Shown: one piece after another, positions 1 to 6,069 of the stretch
Position numbering within the stretch: the first letter of the stretch is position 1
How the letters are laid out: each line of letters begins with the position of its first letter
Assembly: GCA_018376855.1 (NCBI GenBank)
Contig: JAHAAN010000072.1
Coordinates: forward strand, 1-9,090
DNA length: 9,090 nt
Direction of reading: 5' to 3'
Source of the DNA: Clostridiales bacterium
GTDB lineage: Bacteria; Bacillota; Clostridia; Christensenellales; QALW01
The notes under the pieces: model-generated
The model's database searches: none
Seen by the model: the letters and a program-made list of their open reading frames with translations, nothing else
What the model was told of the DNA's origin: nothing
Program-made: the position numbers and the translations under genes

Positions 1-438
1 GATATTCTATTGAAACTCCGAACTCAAAACGGGTTATCGCAGGATGGGCTGGCAGAAAAGATCCACGTTACCCGGCAGGCGGTATCCCGCTGGGAAACAG
101 GTGAAACCGTACCGAACACCGAAACGCTGAAGCTGCTGTCAAAGCTGTTCGACGTTTCCATCAATACGCTTTTAGGCTCTCCGCGGACGCTGATCTGTCA
201 ATGCTGCGGCATGCCTCTTGACGATTCTTCAACCAGCAAGGAGCCGGACGGCGCCTTCAATGAAGAATACTGCAAGTGGTGCTATCATGACGGAAAATTT
301 GTTTACACAAGCCTTGAAGAATTAACCGATTTTCTTGTCGGGCATATGTCAAACGAAAACTGGCCCCCGGAACAGGCAAGAACCTTCTTTGACGCGCAGC
401 TGCCAAACCTGAATCATTGGAAGCAAACGAAAAAATAA
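1..438 (+). CDS. XRE-family HTH regulator with C-terminal zinc-ribbon domain, 5'-truncated
   Basis: A DNA-binding regulator whose reading frame is open at the left edge. A TTG at 10 could in principle start it, but codons 1-9 read DIL in frame and XRE proteins normally have a few more residues before the KLR.. helix, so the true start is probably just outside the window. Counting from the TTG, residues 2-55 form the XRE helix-turn-helix (LSQDGLAEKI, then VTRQAVSRWETG, the recognition helix, then P-T-LKLLSKLFDVS). Residues 62-137 form a small zinc-ribbon domain with CQCCGMP at 63-69 and CKWC at 88-91, giving a Cys4 metal site, followed by a helical tail with NWPPEQ and a conserved-looking LPxLxxWK end. 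This fusion is common in Clostridia; its ligand and target are not known to me. It is the only plus-strand gene and is closed by an intrinsic terminator directly after the stop codon. Confidence 0.9.
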   Translation, partial: DILLKLRTQNGLSQDGLAEKIHVTRQAVSRWETGETVPNTETLKLLSKLFDVSINTLLGSPRTLICQCCGMPLDDSSTSKEPDGAFNEEYCKWCYHDGKFVYTSLEELTDFLVGHMSNENWPPEQARTFFDAQLPNLNHWKQTKK

Positions 439-441
439 TGG

Positions 442-468
442 CCGGCATTTCCCCGCCTGCCGGTTTTT
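442..468 (+). terminator. Intrinsic terminator of the XRE/zinc-ribbon gene
   Basis: CCGGCA at 442-447 pairs with TGCCGG at 458-463 around a 10-nt loop and is followed directly by TTTTT at 464-468. It starts 4 bases after the stop codon, so it ends the plus-strand gene. Confidence 0.8.
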
Positions 469-470
469 AA

Positions 471-504
471 AATTTAAAGGGGCGAACATCCTGTCCGCCC
501 CTTT
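471..504 (-). terminator. Intrinsic terminator of the lipoprotein gene
   Basis: AAAGGGGCG at 476-484 pairs perfectly with CGCCCCTTT at 496-504 (9 bp). Read on the minus strand the hairpin is followed by a T-rich tail (TTTAAATTTT). It lies 30 bases past the minus-strand stop at 534. Together with the plus-strand hairpin at 442-468 it forms a convergent terminator pair. Confidence 0.8.
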
Positions 505-533
505 ACCATGTGCATTTTCCATGCGTATAACGA

Positions 534-926
534 TTACTGTTTATACTCCCTCGAAAAAATGATGTTTCCTGTTCCGTCCAAATATTCAAAGATGACCGAT
601 TCCGCTGCCGGAACCTCTGCGCGAAGCGACGCCAGCACAATCCTTGCGCTTTCGCTCTGCCGCTCCCACACCTTCTCCATTGCCGAACAGAGCTTTTGAA
701 TCTCCTGCGCGTCCGTAAGCGCGGTATACTGATACACATAAGCCAGAGAGTTCCCGCGGGCAGAAACCTCCAAGGTCATGCCCTCCGCCATAGACGCCTG
801 CATTTCCGAAAAGATCTCCCGATGTTCCTCCACATAAGAAGCAACTGTCTTTTCCTCCTTCGCGCAGCCTGCGGCAAAACCGAAACCGCACAAAAATAAA
901 AGCAGAACCGCCACTCGCTTTTTCAC
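534..926 (-). CDS. DUF4854-like small lipoprotein
   Basis: A 130-residue secreted lipoprotein. The reading frame is open further upstream, but the GTG at 924-926 is chosen because AGGGAGGG sits 7 bases before it and because it places a signal peptide at the N-terminus: MKKR, a hydrophobic stretch of about 13 residues, then the lipobox AAGC with the lipidated Cys at residue 21. The mature part is about 110 residues, rich in charged helical segments (SYVEEHREIFSEMQ, DAQEIQKLCSAMEKVWE) and ends in a beta-like VIFEYLDGTGNIIFSREY segment. The pattern (EEH..., GMTLEVSARGNSLAYVY, final YLDGTGNIIFSREY) fits the DUF4854 family found in clostridial genomes, for which I know no established function. It should be anchored to the outer face of the cytoplasmic membrane. 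It has its own promoter (955-983) and terminator (471-504), so it is probably monocistronic. Confidence 0.82.
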   Translation of the reverse strand: MKKRVAVLLLFLCGFGFAAGCAKEEKTVASYVEEHREIFSEMQASMAEGMTLEVSARGNSLAYVYQYTALTDAQEIQKLCSAMEKVWERQSESARIVLASLRAEVPAAESVIFEYLDGTGNIIFSREYKQ

Positions 927-954
927 AACGCTTCCCTCCCTATTACATAGCTTT

Positions 955-983
955 AGTATAGTAAAATATCTCCGAAAACTCAA
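955..983 (-). promoter_or_regulatory. Sigma-70-type promoter of the lipoprotein gene
   Basis: On the minus strand TTGAGT (complement of 978-983), a 17-bp spacer and TATACT (complement of 955-960) make a near-consensus vegetative promoter. It lies about 29 bases before the GTG start of the lipoprotein gene, leaving a short leader that holds only the Shine-Dalgarno sequence. Confidence 0.75.
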
Positions 984-1008
984 GCTGTTTTTCAAGCAGC
1001 GAAACAAT

Positions 1009-1039
1009 AAAACCGACAGCCGTATAAAACTTACGGTGT
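1009..1039 (-). terminator. Weak intrinsic terminator after the methyltransferase gene
   Basis: On the minus strand CCGTA (1032-1036) and TACGG (1020-1024) form a 5-bp stem with a 7-nt loop, extended by ACA/TGT across a one-base bulge. A T-rich stretch (TTTTATTGTTT) follows a few bases later. The hairpin covers the stop codon of the methyltransferase gene. The stem is short, so termination may be partial, which would let the lipoprotein gene be read from upstream as well as from its own promoter. Confidence 0.4.
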
Positions 1040-1783
1040 TCCGATATAGCAGTAGGTTATGTACGGATACAGCACGGTTCCGTTATGACTCAACTCATCA
1101 AACAGCTTCGTCAGCTCTATAACATAGTTCTCAAAGCCCGCATCCCCCTCTTTGGGCGCATACGAGGAGGAAAGACTCCGACCGATAAAAGTATTCCGGT
1201 CGCAAAGTATTGTGTTTTCAAAAGTTATTATATCATATCTGCCTTCAAAAAAATTTGAAAGCTGCTCAGGGGCAACAGCATTCATGCCGGAAGAATACCC
1301 CTGATATCCCACGCAGTATTTGACGTTTATCTCCGCATTTCTTTTGATGATCTCGCTGTCCTTCTTCCGATCGTTCCACACGAGAACAACATGGCCGGCC
1401 GGCTTTAAAATGCGGCCGCATTCCGTTTTGAATGCGTTTGGATCAAACCAGTGAAACGCCTGCGCTGCCGTAACACAGTCAACAGAATGACTGCCAAGCA
1501 TGGTATTTTCAGCTGCCGCATTTACCGAAACGATATTCTTATGCTTTTTAAAATTCAAACAAGCGGCCGCACGCATGCCGTCGTCTGGCTCAACGGCAAA
1601 AACTTTCTTTACAACGGAGGCCATCTGCACGGAAAAAATGCCTGTTCCGGAGCCGATATCCGCAACCGTGCTCCCATCCGTAATGATTTTGTGTTCCTTT
1701 AGATATTCAAACAGGCTGCCTGGATACCGAGGCCGCGAAGCGGCGTAAGCCTCTGCTTTCCCATCAAATCTGTTTTCATTCAT
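1031..1783 (-). CDS. Class I SAM-dependent methyltransferase (Methyltransf_11 type)
   Basis: A cytoplasmic methyltransferase of 250 residues with a Rossmann-like SAM-binding fold. The N-terminal segment FDGKAEAYAASRPRYP (residues 6-21) is typical of this subgroup. Motif I is VADIGSGTG at 40-48, the acidic residue ending strand 2 is in VFAVEPD (E65), and motif IV-like residues DCVTAAQAFHWFD lie at 102-114. A helix with RILKPAGHVVLVW follows at 124-136. The start at 1783 is preferred over a methionine seven codons upstream because GGGAGGAG lies 6 bases before it. Its first 8 bases overlap the end of the nucleotidyltransferase gene, so the two are translationally coupled. The substrate cannot be told from sequence; the family covers small-molecule methylation, and the aromatic HWFD motif does not settle it. 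Confidence 0.9.
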   Translation of the reverse strand: MNENRFDGKAEAYAASRPRYPGSLFEYLKEHKIITDGSTVADIGSGTGIFSVQMASVVKKVFAVEPDDGMRAAACLNFKKHKNIVSVNAAAENTMLGSHSVDCVTAAQAFHWFDPNAFKTECGRILKPAGHVVLVWNDRKKDSEIIKRNAEINVKYCVGYQGYSSGMNAVAPEQLSNFFEGRYDIITFENTILCDRNTFIGRSLSSSYAPKEGDAGFENYVIELTKLFDELSHNGTVLYPYITYCYIGTP

Positions 1784-2474
1784 AAAACTCCTCCCATTTA
1801 TCATTTCCGCATTTTATCAGCCATTGGGACGACCAATCGATCAACAAAGCAGAAAGCTTTATAAACTCCTCCGGCGCAAGAGCGGCCTTCGGTTTTATTT
1901 CAAGGCCTGCCTTCAAAACCGTCTGCTCCTCCCTGCTTAGTAAAAGCCTTAGCTCCGACTTATTTTTGACATATTTCCCCGTCTCTAAAAAAGCAATGGC
2001 ATGAAGCATAAAGACGGCGGACTTATATGCGCCTTTGAGGATTTCCATGCTCTTCTCATGCACCAAATTATGCACGCACATGTGATACGCATTGCAGGCT
2101 CCTACGCGCACCGCACGTGCAACATCCTCCTTGCGGATCTTCTCTGCCAATTCATTCAAAGAACCCATGATGGGCGCCGTGTCATAATAAAATTGAAACA
2201 AATCCGATGGCTCCCAGCAAAGCAGCTCTTCCTTTCCGGAAATAAAACCGCAGGCTTTATCCCTATGAGACAGCCTGTCCAGCATAGCGCTATATGCCAA
2301 TATATCTTTTTCCGACAGACGGTCCAAAATCAAAACAACGTCAATATCGCTCTCCGGCGCGGCCTCTCCTCGACCGTAACTGCCCTGTAAGCCAATAAAC
2401 CAAATACGCTCGCCGAATAATTCCTTAACAGCTTTCTCATAATCCCCGATCCAAAGCTCCGCTGAAAATTGCAT
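1776..2474 (-). CDS. Nucleotidyltransferase-domain protein (MNT/ANT-like)
   Basis: A 232-residue protein with a DNA polymerase beta-type nucleotidyltransferase domain followed by a helical C-terminal domain. The catalytic signature GSYGRG is at residues 31-36 and the metal-binding pair D43/D45 is in ESDIDVVLIL. A further conserved acidic residue would be expected in the next strand region but I cannot fix it. The helical second half (about 105-232) resembles the substrate-binding or HEPN-like helical domain of stand-alone nucleotidyltransferases, including aminoglycoside-type ones. I chose ATG 2472-2474 over the methionine 15 bases upstream because GGAGG sits 5 bases before it. Members transfer a nucleotide from NTP to an antibiotic, metabolite or protein; which applies here is unknown. 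It overlaps the methyltransferase gene by 8 bases, and the pair makes a two-gene unit. Confidence 0.85.
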   Translation of the reverse strand: MQFSAELWIGDYEKAVKELFGERIWFIGLQGSYGRGEAAPESDIDVVLILDRLSEKDILAYSAMLDRLSHRDKACGFISGKEELLCWEPSDLFQFYYDTAPIMGSLNELAEKIRKEDVARAVRVGACNAYHMCVHNLVHEKSMEILKGAYKSAVFMLHAIAFLETGKYVKNKSELRLLLSREEQTVLKAGLEIKPKAALAPEEFIKLSALLIDWSSQWLIKCGNDKWEEFYE

Positions 2475-2559
2475 ATATCCCTCCGCCATGCCTGTGCAGA
2501 TTTTTCTTCTTTTTTCCTTTTGTTAAAGCGCCTAAGGAGACAATCCTGCCTTCCACATA

Positions 2560-2588
2560 ATTATATCTCAGCTGATACTGCGCAAAGC
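2560..2588 (-). promoter_or_regulatory. Possible promoter of the nucleotidyltransferase-methyltransferase pair
   Basis: A consensus TATAAT lies on the minus strand (complement of 2560-2565), about 85 bases before the nucleotidyltransferase start. The -35 region at the right distance (GCTTTG) is poor, so this may need an activator or may be chance in an A+T-rich stretch. Confidence 0.35.
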
Positions 2589-2648
2589 CAAATCTCTTTC
2601 AAATTTCAAAAAAATTAAGAGCTTCTTTTAGAAACAATTTGAGAAAAT

Positions 2649-2828
2649 TCATTCTTCGGCGCCCTGACAGAATGCCTTTCCCAAAGCAGCGCCGCTAAAT
2701 CCGCCGATATTTCCAACCTTTCTTACACTATAGTCTGCCCTCCAAAACCAATTTATCAGTTTGATTTTATCAAGCATACCCGCAGAACATAAGAAACACT
2801 CGGTAATAGTACCGGCGTGCAGAATCAT
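2649..2828 (-). CDS. Doubtful small ORF or gene remnant
   Basis: An open frame of 59 codons from the ATG at 2826-2828 (GTG and TTG codons lie immediately upstream in frame). There is no Shine-Dalgarno sequence: the bases before it are a run of seven T's followed by GTGTTG. The C-terminal half looks more protein-like than random, with INWFWRADYSVRKVGNIGG and then GFSGAALGKAF, a glycine-spaced small-residue helix pattern (GxxGGxxGxxxG). I do not recognise the family. It may be the C-terminal piece of a decayed gene, a small unannotated protein, or non-coding. A hairpin with a U-tract (2608-2627) lies shortly after its stop codon and a promoter (2881-2909) lies before it, which gives weak support for a transcription unit. 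Confidence 0.25.
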   Translation of the reverse strand: MILHAGTITECFLCSAGMLDKIKLINWFWRADYSVRKVGNIGGFSGAALGKAFCQGAEE

Positions 2829-2834
2829 CAACAC

Positions 2835-2863
2835 AAAAAAAGATAGCTGTTTTGCTTTCAGCT
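2835..2863 (-). terminator. Small hairpin with U7 tract in a leader (terminator or attenuator candidate)
   Basis: On the minus strand AGCTG (2859-2863) pairs with CAGCT (2845-2849) around a 9-nt loop, followed after three bases by seven T's (2835-2841). It begins about 10 bases downstream of where transcription from the promoter at 2881-2909 should start. The stem is only 5 bp, so it may be a weak terminator or chance. Confidence 0.3.
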
Positions 2864-2880
2864 TTTGATGATGCGTTTAT

Positions 2881-2909
2881 ATTATATTGCATTTGATCGC
2901 TTCTGTCAT
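2881..2909 (-). promoter_or_regulatory. Orphan near-consensus sigma-70 promoter
   Basis: On the minus strand ATGACA (complement of 2904-2909) is followed by a 17-bp spacer and a perfect TATAAT (complement of 2881-2886). This is one of the best promoter matches in the window, yet no clear gene follows for about 400 bases. It could drive the small ORF at 2649-2828, a short RNA ending near 2835, or the nucleotidyltransferase pair through a long leader. Confidence 0.55.
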
Positions 2910-3003
2910 TCGCTTTTGCCGCAAGCCTCTCGCAAAAACAGCAGCACAGCGAAAATTTATTAAAATGTTCATATGCTCACAAATTAAATAATCCCATTTT
3001 ATT

Positions 3004-3035
3004 GGATTTTGCTCCTTTTCAAAGACGCAAAATCC
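3004..3035. repeat. Perfect 9-bp inverted repeat
   Basis: GGATTTTGC (3004-3012) and GCAAAATCC (3027-3035) are exact reverse complements separated by 14 bases, and CTTT/AAAG inside the loop (3015-3018, 3021-3024) can extend the pairing. No T-run follows on either strand, so it is not a normal terminator. It may be a protein-binding site, a residual terminator or a structural relic. Confidence 0.5.
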
Positions 3036-3164
3036 CCGCATCGCTCTTCACAGCTTAGTTTCGCTGCCTCCTTTTCAATTTCGGCAAACAGATCTGTAAA
3101 CTATCAAGCAGAGAAGTCCATACAACCAAGACTCCTGCCATCATTGCCGCAGCATTTTCAAAAC

Positions 3165-3201
3165 AAAAAAAGCGGCAGACCGCCGAAAAGACGTTCTGCC
3201 G
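3165..3201 (-). terminator. Strong intrinsic terminator of the sugar operon
   Basis: On the minus strand CGGCAGA pairs with TCTGCCG (3195-3201 with 3173-3179). An A-G mismatch separates this from an inner CGTC/GGCG stem with loop TTTTC. The hairpin is followed by CTTTTTTTG. It lies about 30 bases after the stop of the second dehydrogenase gene and marks the end of the operon. Confidence 0.88.
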
Positions 3202-3229
3202 TTGTGCTTCATAAAAGCTTTTAAGCTCA

Positions 3230-4285
3230 TCAGATTTTACAGGAAATGCTGCTGTGCTTTTCCTGCGATTCAAAGATCGCATCCATAACCTTCAACGTTC
3301 TGAGCACGCTTTCCGGCTGAACCGCAAGCTCTGCTTTGCCTTCCATTGCCGCGGCAAAATTGCGGTAGAAATCGCAGGCGTCCGTATGCACATCCGGCAA
3401 GGGCAGCTCCTTTGTGGTTTCCACGGGACGCGGCGCCATAGAGCGTGTCGGCCCGGCAGGCGTATACACGATCTTCTCATCCCACACCATTTCCTTATCA
3501 TCAGTCAGGCGCACCATTTTTCCGTTGCATTCCCAATCGTTGATGACAGCCGTTCCCTCCGTACAGCCGACATGCCAACGCGGGTGAAGAATAAAGCAGT
3601 TCATAGAGATCTCAATCAACGCGGAAACGCCGTTTTCAAAACGCAGCATGGCCTTGAAGTTATCGTCCACCTCATCAGTATAGATCCCGAACAAATGCGC
3701 ATACACCTCTGTAACCGGGCTGTCGATCATATTCAGATATTGGTCGATCAAATGAACGCCCCAATCATACACCATACCGCCGCCGTTTTCCTTGCAGCCG
3801 CGCCAGCCGTTGAGCACCTGTCTGGAGCCCTGCACACGGCTTTCCAGCATATAGACTTCGCCCAGCTGCTTGCTGCGCAGAATCTCCTTGACCATGTTAT
3901 AATCACGATCCCACCGGCGATTTTGGTGCACGCTGAGCAGCTTGCCCGTTTCCTTGGCAACAGCCATTACATCCACAAACTCCTGTGCGTTCATCGTTGC
4001 GGGCTTTTCCAGCACCACATTCTTTCCCGCTCTGAGCGCTTGAATCGCCAGCGGTTTATGAAAATTGTTAGGAACGGCCAAAATCACCATTTCCACCGTG
4101 GAATCCGCAAGCATTTCCTCAAAGGACGCAAACGCATGAATCCCGTCCTTTTCCGCGGCCTCCATTCTTTCGGGGCGTATATCCACTATGCCCGCTAATT
4201 CCAGCTCGCTGACATAATTGCGGATAGAATGGCAATGCCAACCGCCCATGCCGCCATAGCCTACAACGCATACTCTGTGTTTCAT
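3230..4285 (-). CDS. Gfo/Idh/MocA-family NAD(P)-dependent oxidoreductase (operon gene 4)
   Basis: A cytoplasmic dehydrogenase of 351 residues, the usual length. The N-terminal Rossmann domain (about 1-120) has GYGGMG at 9-14 for dinucleotide binding and D35 at the end of strand 2, which favours NAD, though R37 nearby leaves NADP possible. The EKP motif at 93-95 carries the family's conserved lysine. The C-terminal alpha/beta domain (about 125-351) has NRRWD at 122-126 and GGGMVYDWGVHLID at 168-181, with D174 and H178 in the places of the usual catalytic and substrate-binding residues. Such enzymes oxidise or reduce a hydroxyl or keto group of a sugar, inositol or glycoside. The start is the only in-frame ATG here, with AGGAGAGG somewhat far upstream. 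It follows the TIM-barrel gene by 28 bases and ends the operon. It is clearly divergent from the other dehydrogenase in the window, so the two probably act on different intermediates. Confidence 0.92.
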   Translation of the reverse strand: MKHRVCVVGYGGMGGWHCHSIRNYVSELELAGIVDIRPERMEAAEKDGIHAFASFEEMLADSTVEMVILAVPNNFHKPLAIQALRAGKNVVLEKPATMNAQEFVDVMAVAKETGKLLSVHQNRRWDRDYNMVKEILRSKQLGEVYMLESRVQGSRQVLNGWRGCKENGGGMVYDWGVHLIDQYLNMIDSPVTEVYAHLFGIYTDEVDDNFKAMLRFENGVSALIEISMNCFILHPRWHVGCTEGTAVINDWECNGKMVRLTDDKEMVWDEKIVYTPAGPTRSMAPRPVETTKELPLPDVHTDACDFYRNFAAAMEGKAELAVQPESVLRTLKVMDAIFESQEKHSSISCKI

Positions 4286-4313
4286 TTTATTTCATTCCTC
4301 TCCTAAAAGCATT

Positions 4314-5285
4314 CTACGCCCAGAACATTTCGCCCACGGGCTCGCTGATCAGCACGTCTTTAAGAAAACGGATCGCCTTGATAAGACCTTCCTTGCTGCT
4401 CATCAGTCCGTCCTCATGCTCGATGCTGACTGCATAATCATAGCCGACCATGCGCAGCGCGCTGATGATCGCTTTCCAATATGCGGTATCGTTACCGTAG
4501 CCGATCGTGCGGAAAATCCACGAGCGATTCAGCTCGTCGCTGTAATGCTTTGTATCCAGCACGCCGTTCACCGCCGTATTGTAAGCATCCACCTTAGTGT
4601 CCTTGGCATGGAAATGGAAAATCGCATTTTCCTTACCCAGCGTCCGAATCGCCTGAACAGGATCGATCCCCTGCCAAATCAAATGACTCGGATCAAGATT
4701 CGCGCCGATCTCCGGCCCAACAGCCGCACGGATCTTCAAAACGGTTTCGGGATTATACACACAGAAGCCCGGATGCGGCTCAAATGCGATTTTATCCACG
4801 CCGCACCTCTTTGCTTCCGGCACAAAGCCGCGCCAATACGGAATCAGGCACTCCTCCCACTGATATTTCAACACCGCCAAATAATCCTCCGGCCACGCGC
4901 ATGTAACCCAGTTCGGATACTTGGATTCGGGGCAATCGCCCGGGCAGCCGGAGAAGGTGTTAATCACATTTACGCCCAGCTTCTGCGCCATACGCAGCGC
5001 GCGGTGCAGATCATAATCCGCCTTCGCAGCCTGCTCCTTATTCGGATGCACGGGGTTGCAATGCGTAGAAAGCGCGGAAATTTCCAAACCGTGCTTTTTA
5101 AACGTTGCCTTGAACTCCTCCAGCGCCAAATCATCCTTCAGCAGCACTTCAGGGTCGCAATGCGCCGTTCCGGGGCAGCCGCCGCACCCGATCTCCACCG
5201 TTTCAACGCCCTGATCCTTCAAAAAGCCCAACGCGCTGTCAAGCGGCATATCCTGAAGCGCAACCGTCAAAACGCCAAGCTTCAT
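4314..5285 (-). CDS. Sugar phosphate isomerase/epimerase-family TIM-barrel protein (operon gene 3)
   Basis: A 323-residue xylose isomerase-like (AP endonuclease 2 family) TIM barrel. Likely divalent-metal ligands are E169 (AFEPHPGF), D198 (NLDPSHL, with H201 beside it), H224 or H226 (FHFHAKD) and E289 (SIEHED), the standard E-D-H-E set. Other marked segments are EIGCGGCPGTAHCDP at 31-45, STHCNPVHP at 73-81, and TFSGCPGD followed by NWVTCAWP around 110-132, which recur in a subgroup often seen beside Gfo/Idh/MocA and ThuA genes. Members isomerise or epimerise ketoses, dehydrate inosose, or cleave 3-keto-glycosides by elimination; the choice cannot be made here. AAGGAAG lies 8 bases before the ATG. 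The gene follows the ThuA gene by 16 bases and precedes the second dehydrogenase by 28, so all are very probably on one transcript. Confidence 0.92.
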   Translation of the reverse strand: MKLGVLTVALQDMPLDSALGFLKDQGVETVEIGCGGCPGTAHCDPEVLLKDDLALEEFKATFKKHGLEISALSTHCNPVHPNKEQAAKADYDLHRALRMAQKLGVNVINTFSGCPGDCPESKYPNWVTCAWPEDYLAVLKYQWEECLIPYWRGFVPEAKRCGVDKIAFEPHPGFCVYNPETVLKIRAAVGPEIGANLDPSHLIWQGIDPVQAIRTLGKENAIFHFHAKDTKVDAYNTAVNGVLDTKHYSDELNRSWIFRTIGYGNDTAYWKAIISALRMVGYDYAVSIEHEDGLMSSKEGLIKAIRFLKDVLISEPVGEMFWA

Positions 5286-5301
5286 AACACATCTTCCTTT
5301 C

Positions 5302-6009
5302 TTATTGCTTTTCTGCCGGAGCGGGATTCGGGCAGGTCAGCACCGAAGCACGCGCAACCGGTGCCGCCCATTTCACGGCATTCTGCAAGATCTTTACGAT
5401 ATACGGATTATAATAGTTCGCATATTCCTCATGACCGGGCTGGAAGTAGAAAACCTTTCCGTATCCGCGGTGATAGGTTACGCCGCTTCGGAACACCTCG
5501 CCGCCCGCAAACCAGCCCATAAACACAACGTCGTCAGGCGTGGGAATGTCAAATGGTTCGCCGTACATCTCCTCATGCTCGATCTCGATATACGGCGGCA
5601 GTCCCTGTGCGATCGGATGCGCCGGCGCCGCAACCCACAGGCGTTCACGATCGTTATCGCGCCAATTCAGTGTGCAGGAGGTGCCCAAAAGCGCTCTGAA
5701 CGGCTTTGACATATGCGCGGAATGCAGGAAAATAATCCCCATTCCCATCTGCACGGCTTCCTTGACCATGTCGCTGATCGCATCGGGCACCATGTGGTGA
5801 AGCGCATGCCCCCACCAAAGCATTACGTCTGTCTTTGCCAGAATTTCCGGAGTGATCCCTTCATTGATGGTGTCCAGCGTAACAATGCTGATCTGATTTT
5901 CCGGGCTTTCCAGCGCTTCCTTCAATGCGCCGTGAATGCCGGCGGGATAAACCTTTTTCATCCAATCGTGCTTGTCGTGCTCGCCTTCATTATAAATCAG
6001 AATATTCAT
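5302..6009 (-). CDS. ThuA-like protein (trehalose-utilisation family, GATase1-like fold; operon gene 2)
   Basis: A 235-residue ThuA-domain protein. The family has a class I glutamine amidotransferase-like fold but lacks the amidotransferase cysteine at the usual site. Visible family features are DVMLWWGHA at 61-69, GIIFLHSAH at 91-99 (the HSAH signature at the nucleophile-elbow position), AHPIAQGLP at 130-138, an acidic EIEHEEMYG at 142-150, and GKVFYFQPGHEEY at 184-196 followed by the closing LQNAVKWAA helix. In trehalose and related disaccharide use, ThuA works together with a Gfo/Idh/MocA enzyme on 3-keto-sugars; its exact reaction is not firmly established as far as I know. AAGGAAG lies 8 bases before the ATG. 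A long hairpin separates it from the dehydrogenase gene upstream, and the next gene follows by 16 bases. The last residues (PNPAPAEKQ) look disordered. Confidence 0.92.
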   Translation of the reverse strand: MNILIYNEGEHDKHDWMKKVYPAGIHGALKEALESPENQISIVTLDTINEGITPEILAKTDVMLWWGHALHHMVPDAISDMVKEAVQMGMGIIFLHSAHMSKPFRALLGTSCTLNWRDNDRERLWVAAPAHPIAQGLPPYIEIEHEEMYGEPFDIPTPDDVVFMGWFAGGEVFRSGVTYHRGYGKVFYFQPGHEEYANYYNPYIVKILQNAVKWAAPVARASVLTCPNPAPAEKQ

Positions 6010-6031
6010 ATTCTCAACTTCCTTTCCGTGG

Positions 6032-6066
6032 AAAATAGGGCAGAAACACCCGTTTCCGCCCTATTT
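6032..6066 (-). terminator. Long intra-operon hairpin between dehydrogenase and ThuA genes
   Basis: In the minus-strand transcript AAAUAGGGC, a G-U wobble, and GAAAC pair with GUUUC and GCCCUAUUU around a GGGU loop (6058-6066 with 6033-6041; inner GTTTC 6052-6056 with GAAAC 6043-6047), a 15-bp stem. It starts 3 bases after the dehydrogenase stop codon and is followed by UUUUCC. The U-tract is too short for full termination, so I read it as a leaky terminator or an mRNA-stabilising hairpin that raises expression of the first gene over the three downstream ones. The ThuA Shine-Dalgarno sequence lies outside the stem. Confidence 0.7.
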
Positions 6067-6069
6067 ATC

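Larger units (their letters stand above)
2475..3229. other. 755-bp intergenic region without a convincing gene
   Basis: This stretch is richer in A+T than its neighbours. It holds, from right to left on the minus strand: the strong terminator of the sugar operon (3165-3201), a perfect inverted repeat (3004-3035), an orphan near-consensus promoter (2881-2909), a small hairpin with a seven-T run (2835-2863), one doubtful small ORF (2649-2828), a weak hairpin (AAGA/TCTT at 2617-2627) followed on the minus strand by seven T's (2608-2614), and a -10 element before the nucleotidyltransferase gene. Other open frames here, for example 3009-3224 plus and 3055-3282 minus, run across the terminator or lack Shine-Dalgarno sequences and resemble no family. 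It could be a boundary where genes have been lost. Confidence 0.6.

Noticed and set aside
1776..2474. A type VII (MNT-HEPN) toxin-antitoxin module.
   Set aside because: The nucleotidyltransferase has a helical C-terminal domain, but there is no separate HEPN gene; the partner gene is a clear SAM methyltransferase.
2874..2967. A 31-codon minus-strand frame starting at an ATG near 2965.
   Set aside because: No Shine-Dalgarno sequence and it runs through the promoter elements at 2881-2909.
2475..3229. A riboswitch, tRNA, CRISPR array or insertion sequence in the gene-poor stretch.
   Set aside because: No conserved riboswitch core, cloverleaf, regular repeats, terminal inverted repeats or transposase fragment could be seen.
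3009..3282. Short open frames on both strands near the operon terminator (3009-3224 plus, 3055-3282 minus).
   Set aside because: Both run across the terminator hairpin at 3165-3201, lack ribosome-binding sites and resemble no family.
3254..5522. Long plus-strand open frames (3254-4198 and 4416-5522) opposite the second dehydrogenase and TIM-barrel genes.
   Set aside because: The minus-strand genes have complete family motifs; the plus-strand translations are rich in His, Arg and Gln, as antisense shadows usually are.
6032..6066. A full transcription terminator splitting the operon in two.
   Set aside because: The U-tract is only four bases and no new promoter is visible in the short gap before ThuA, so complete termination would leave three genes without a start.
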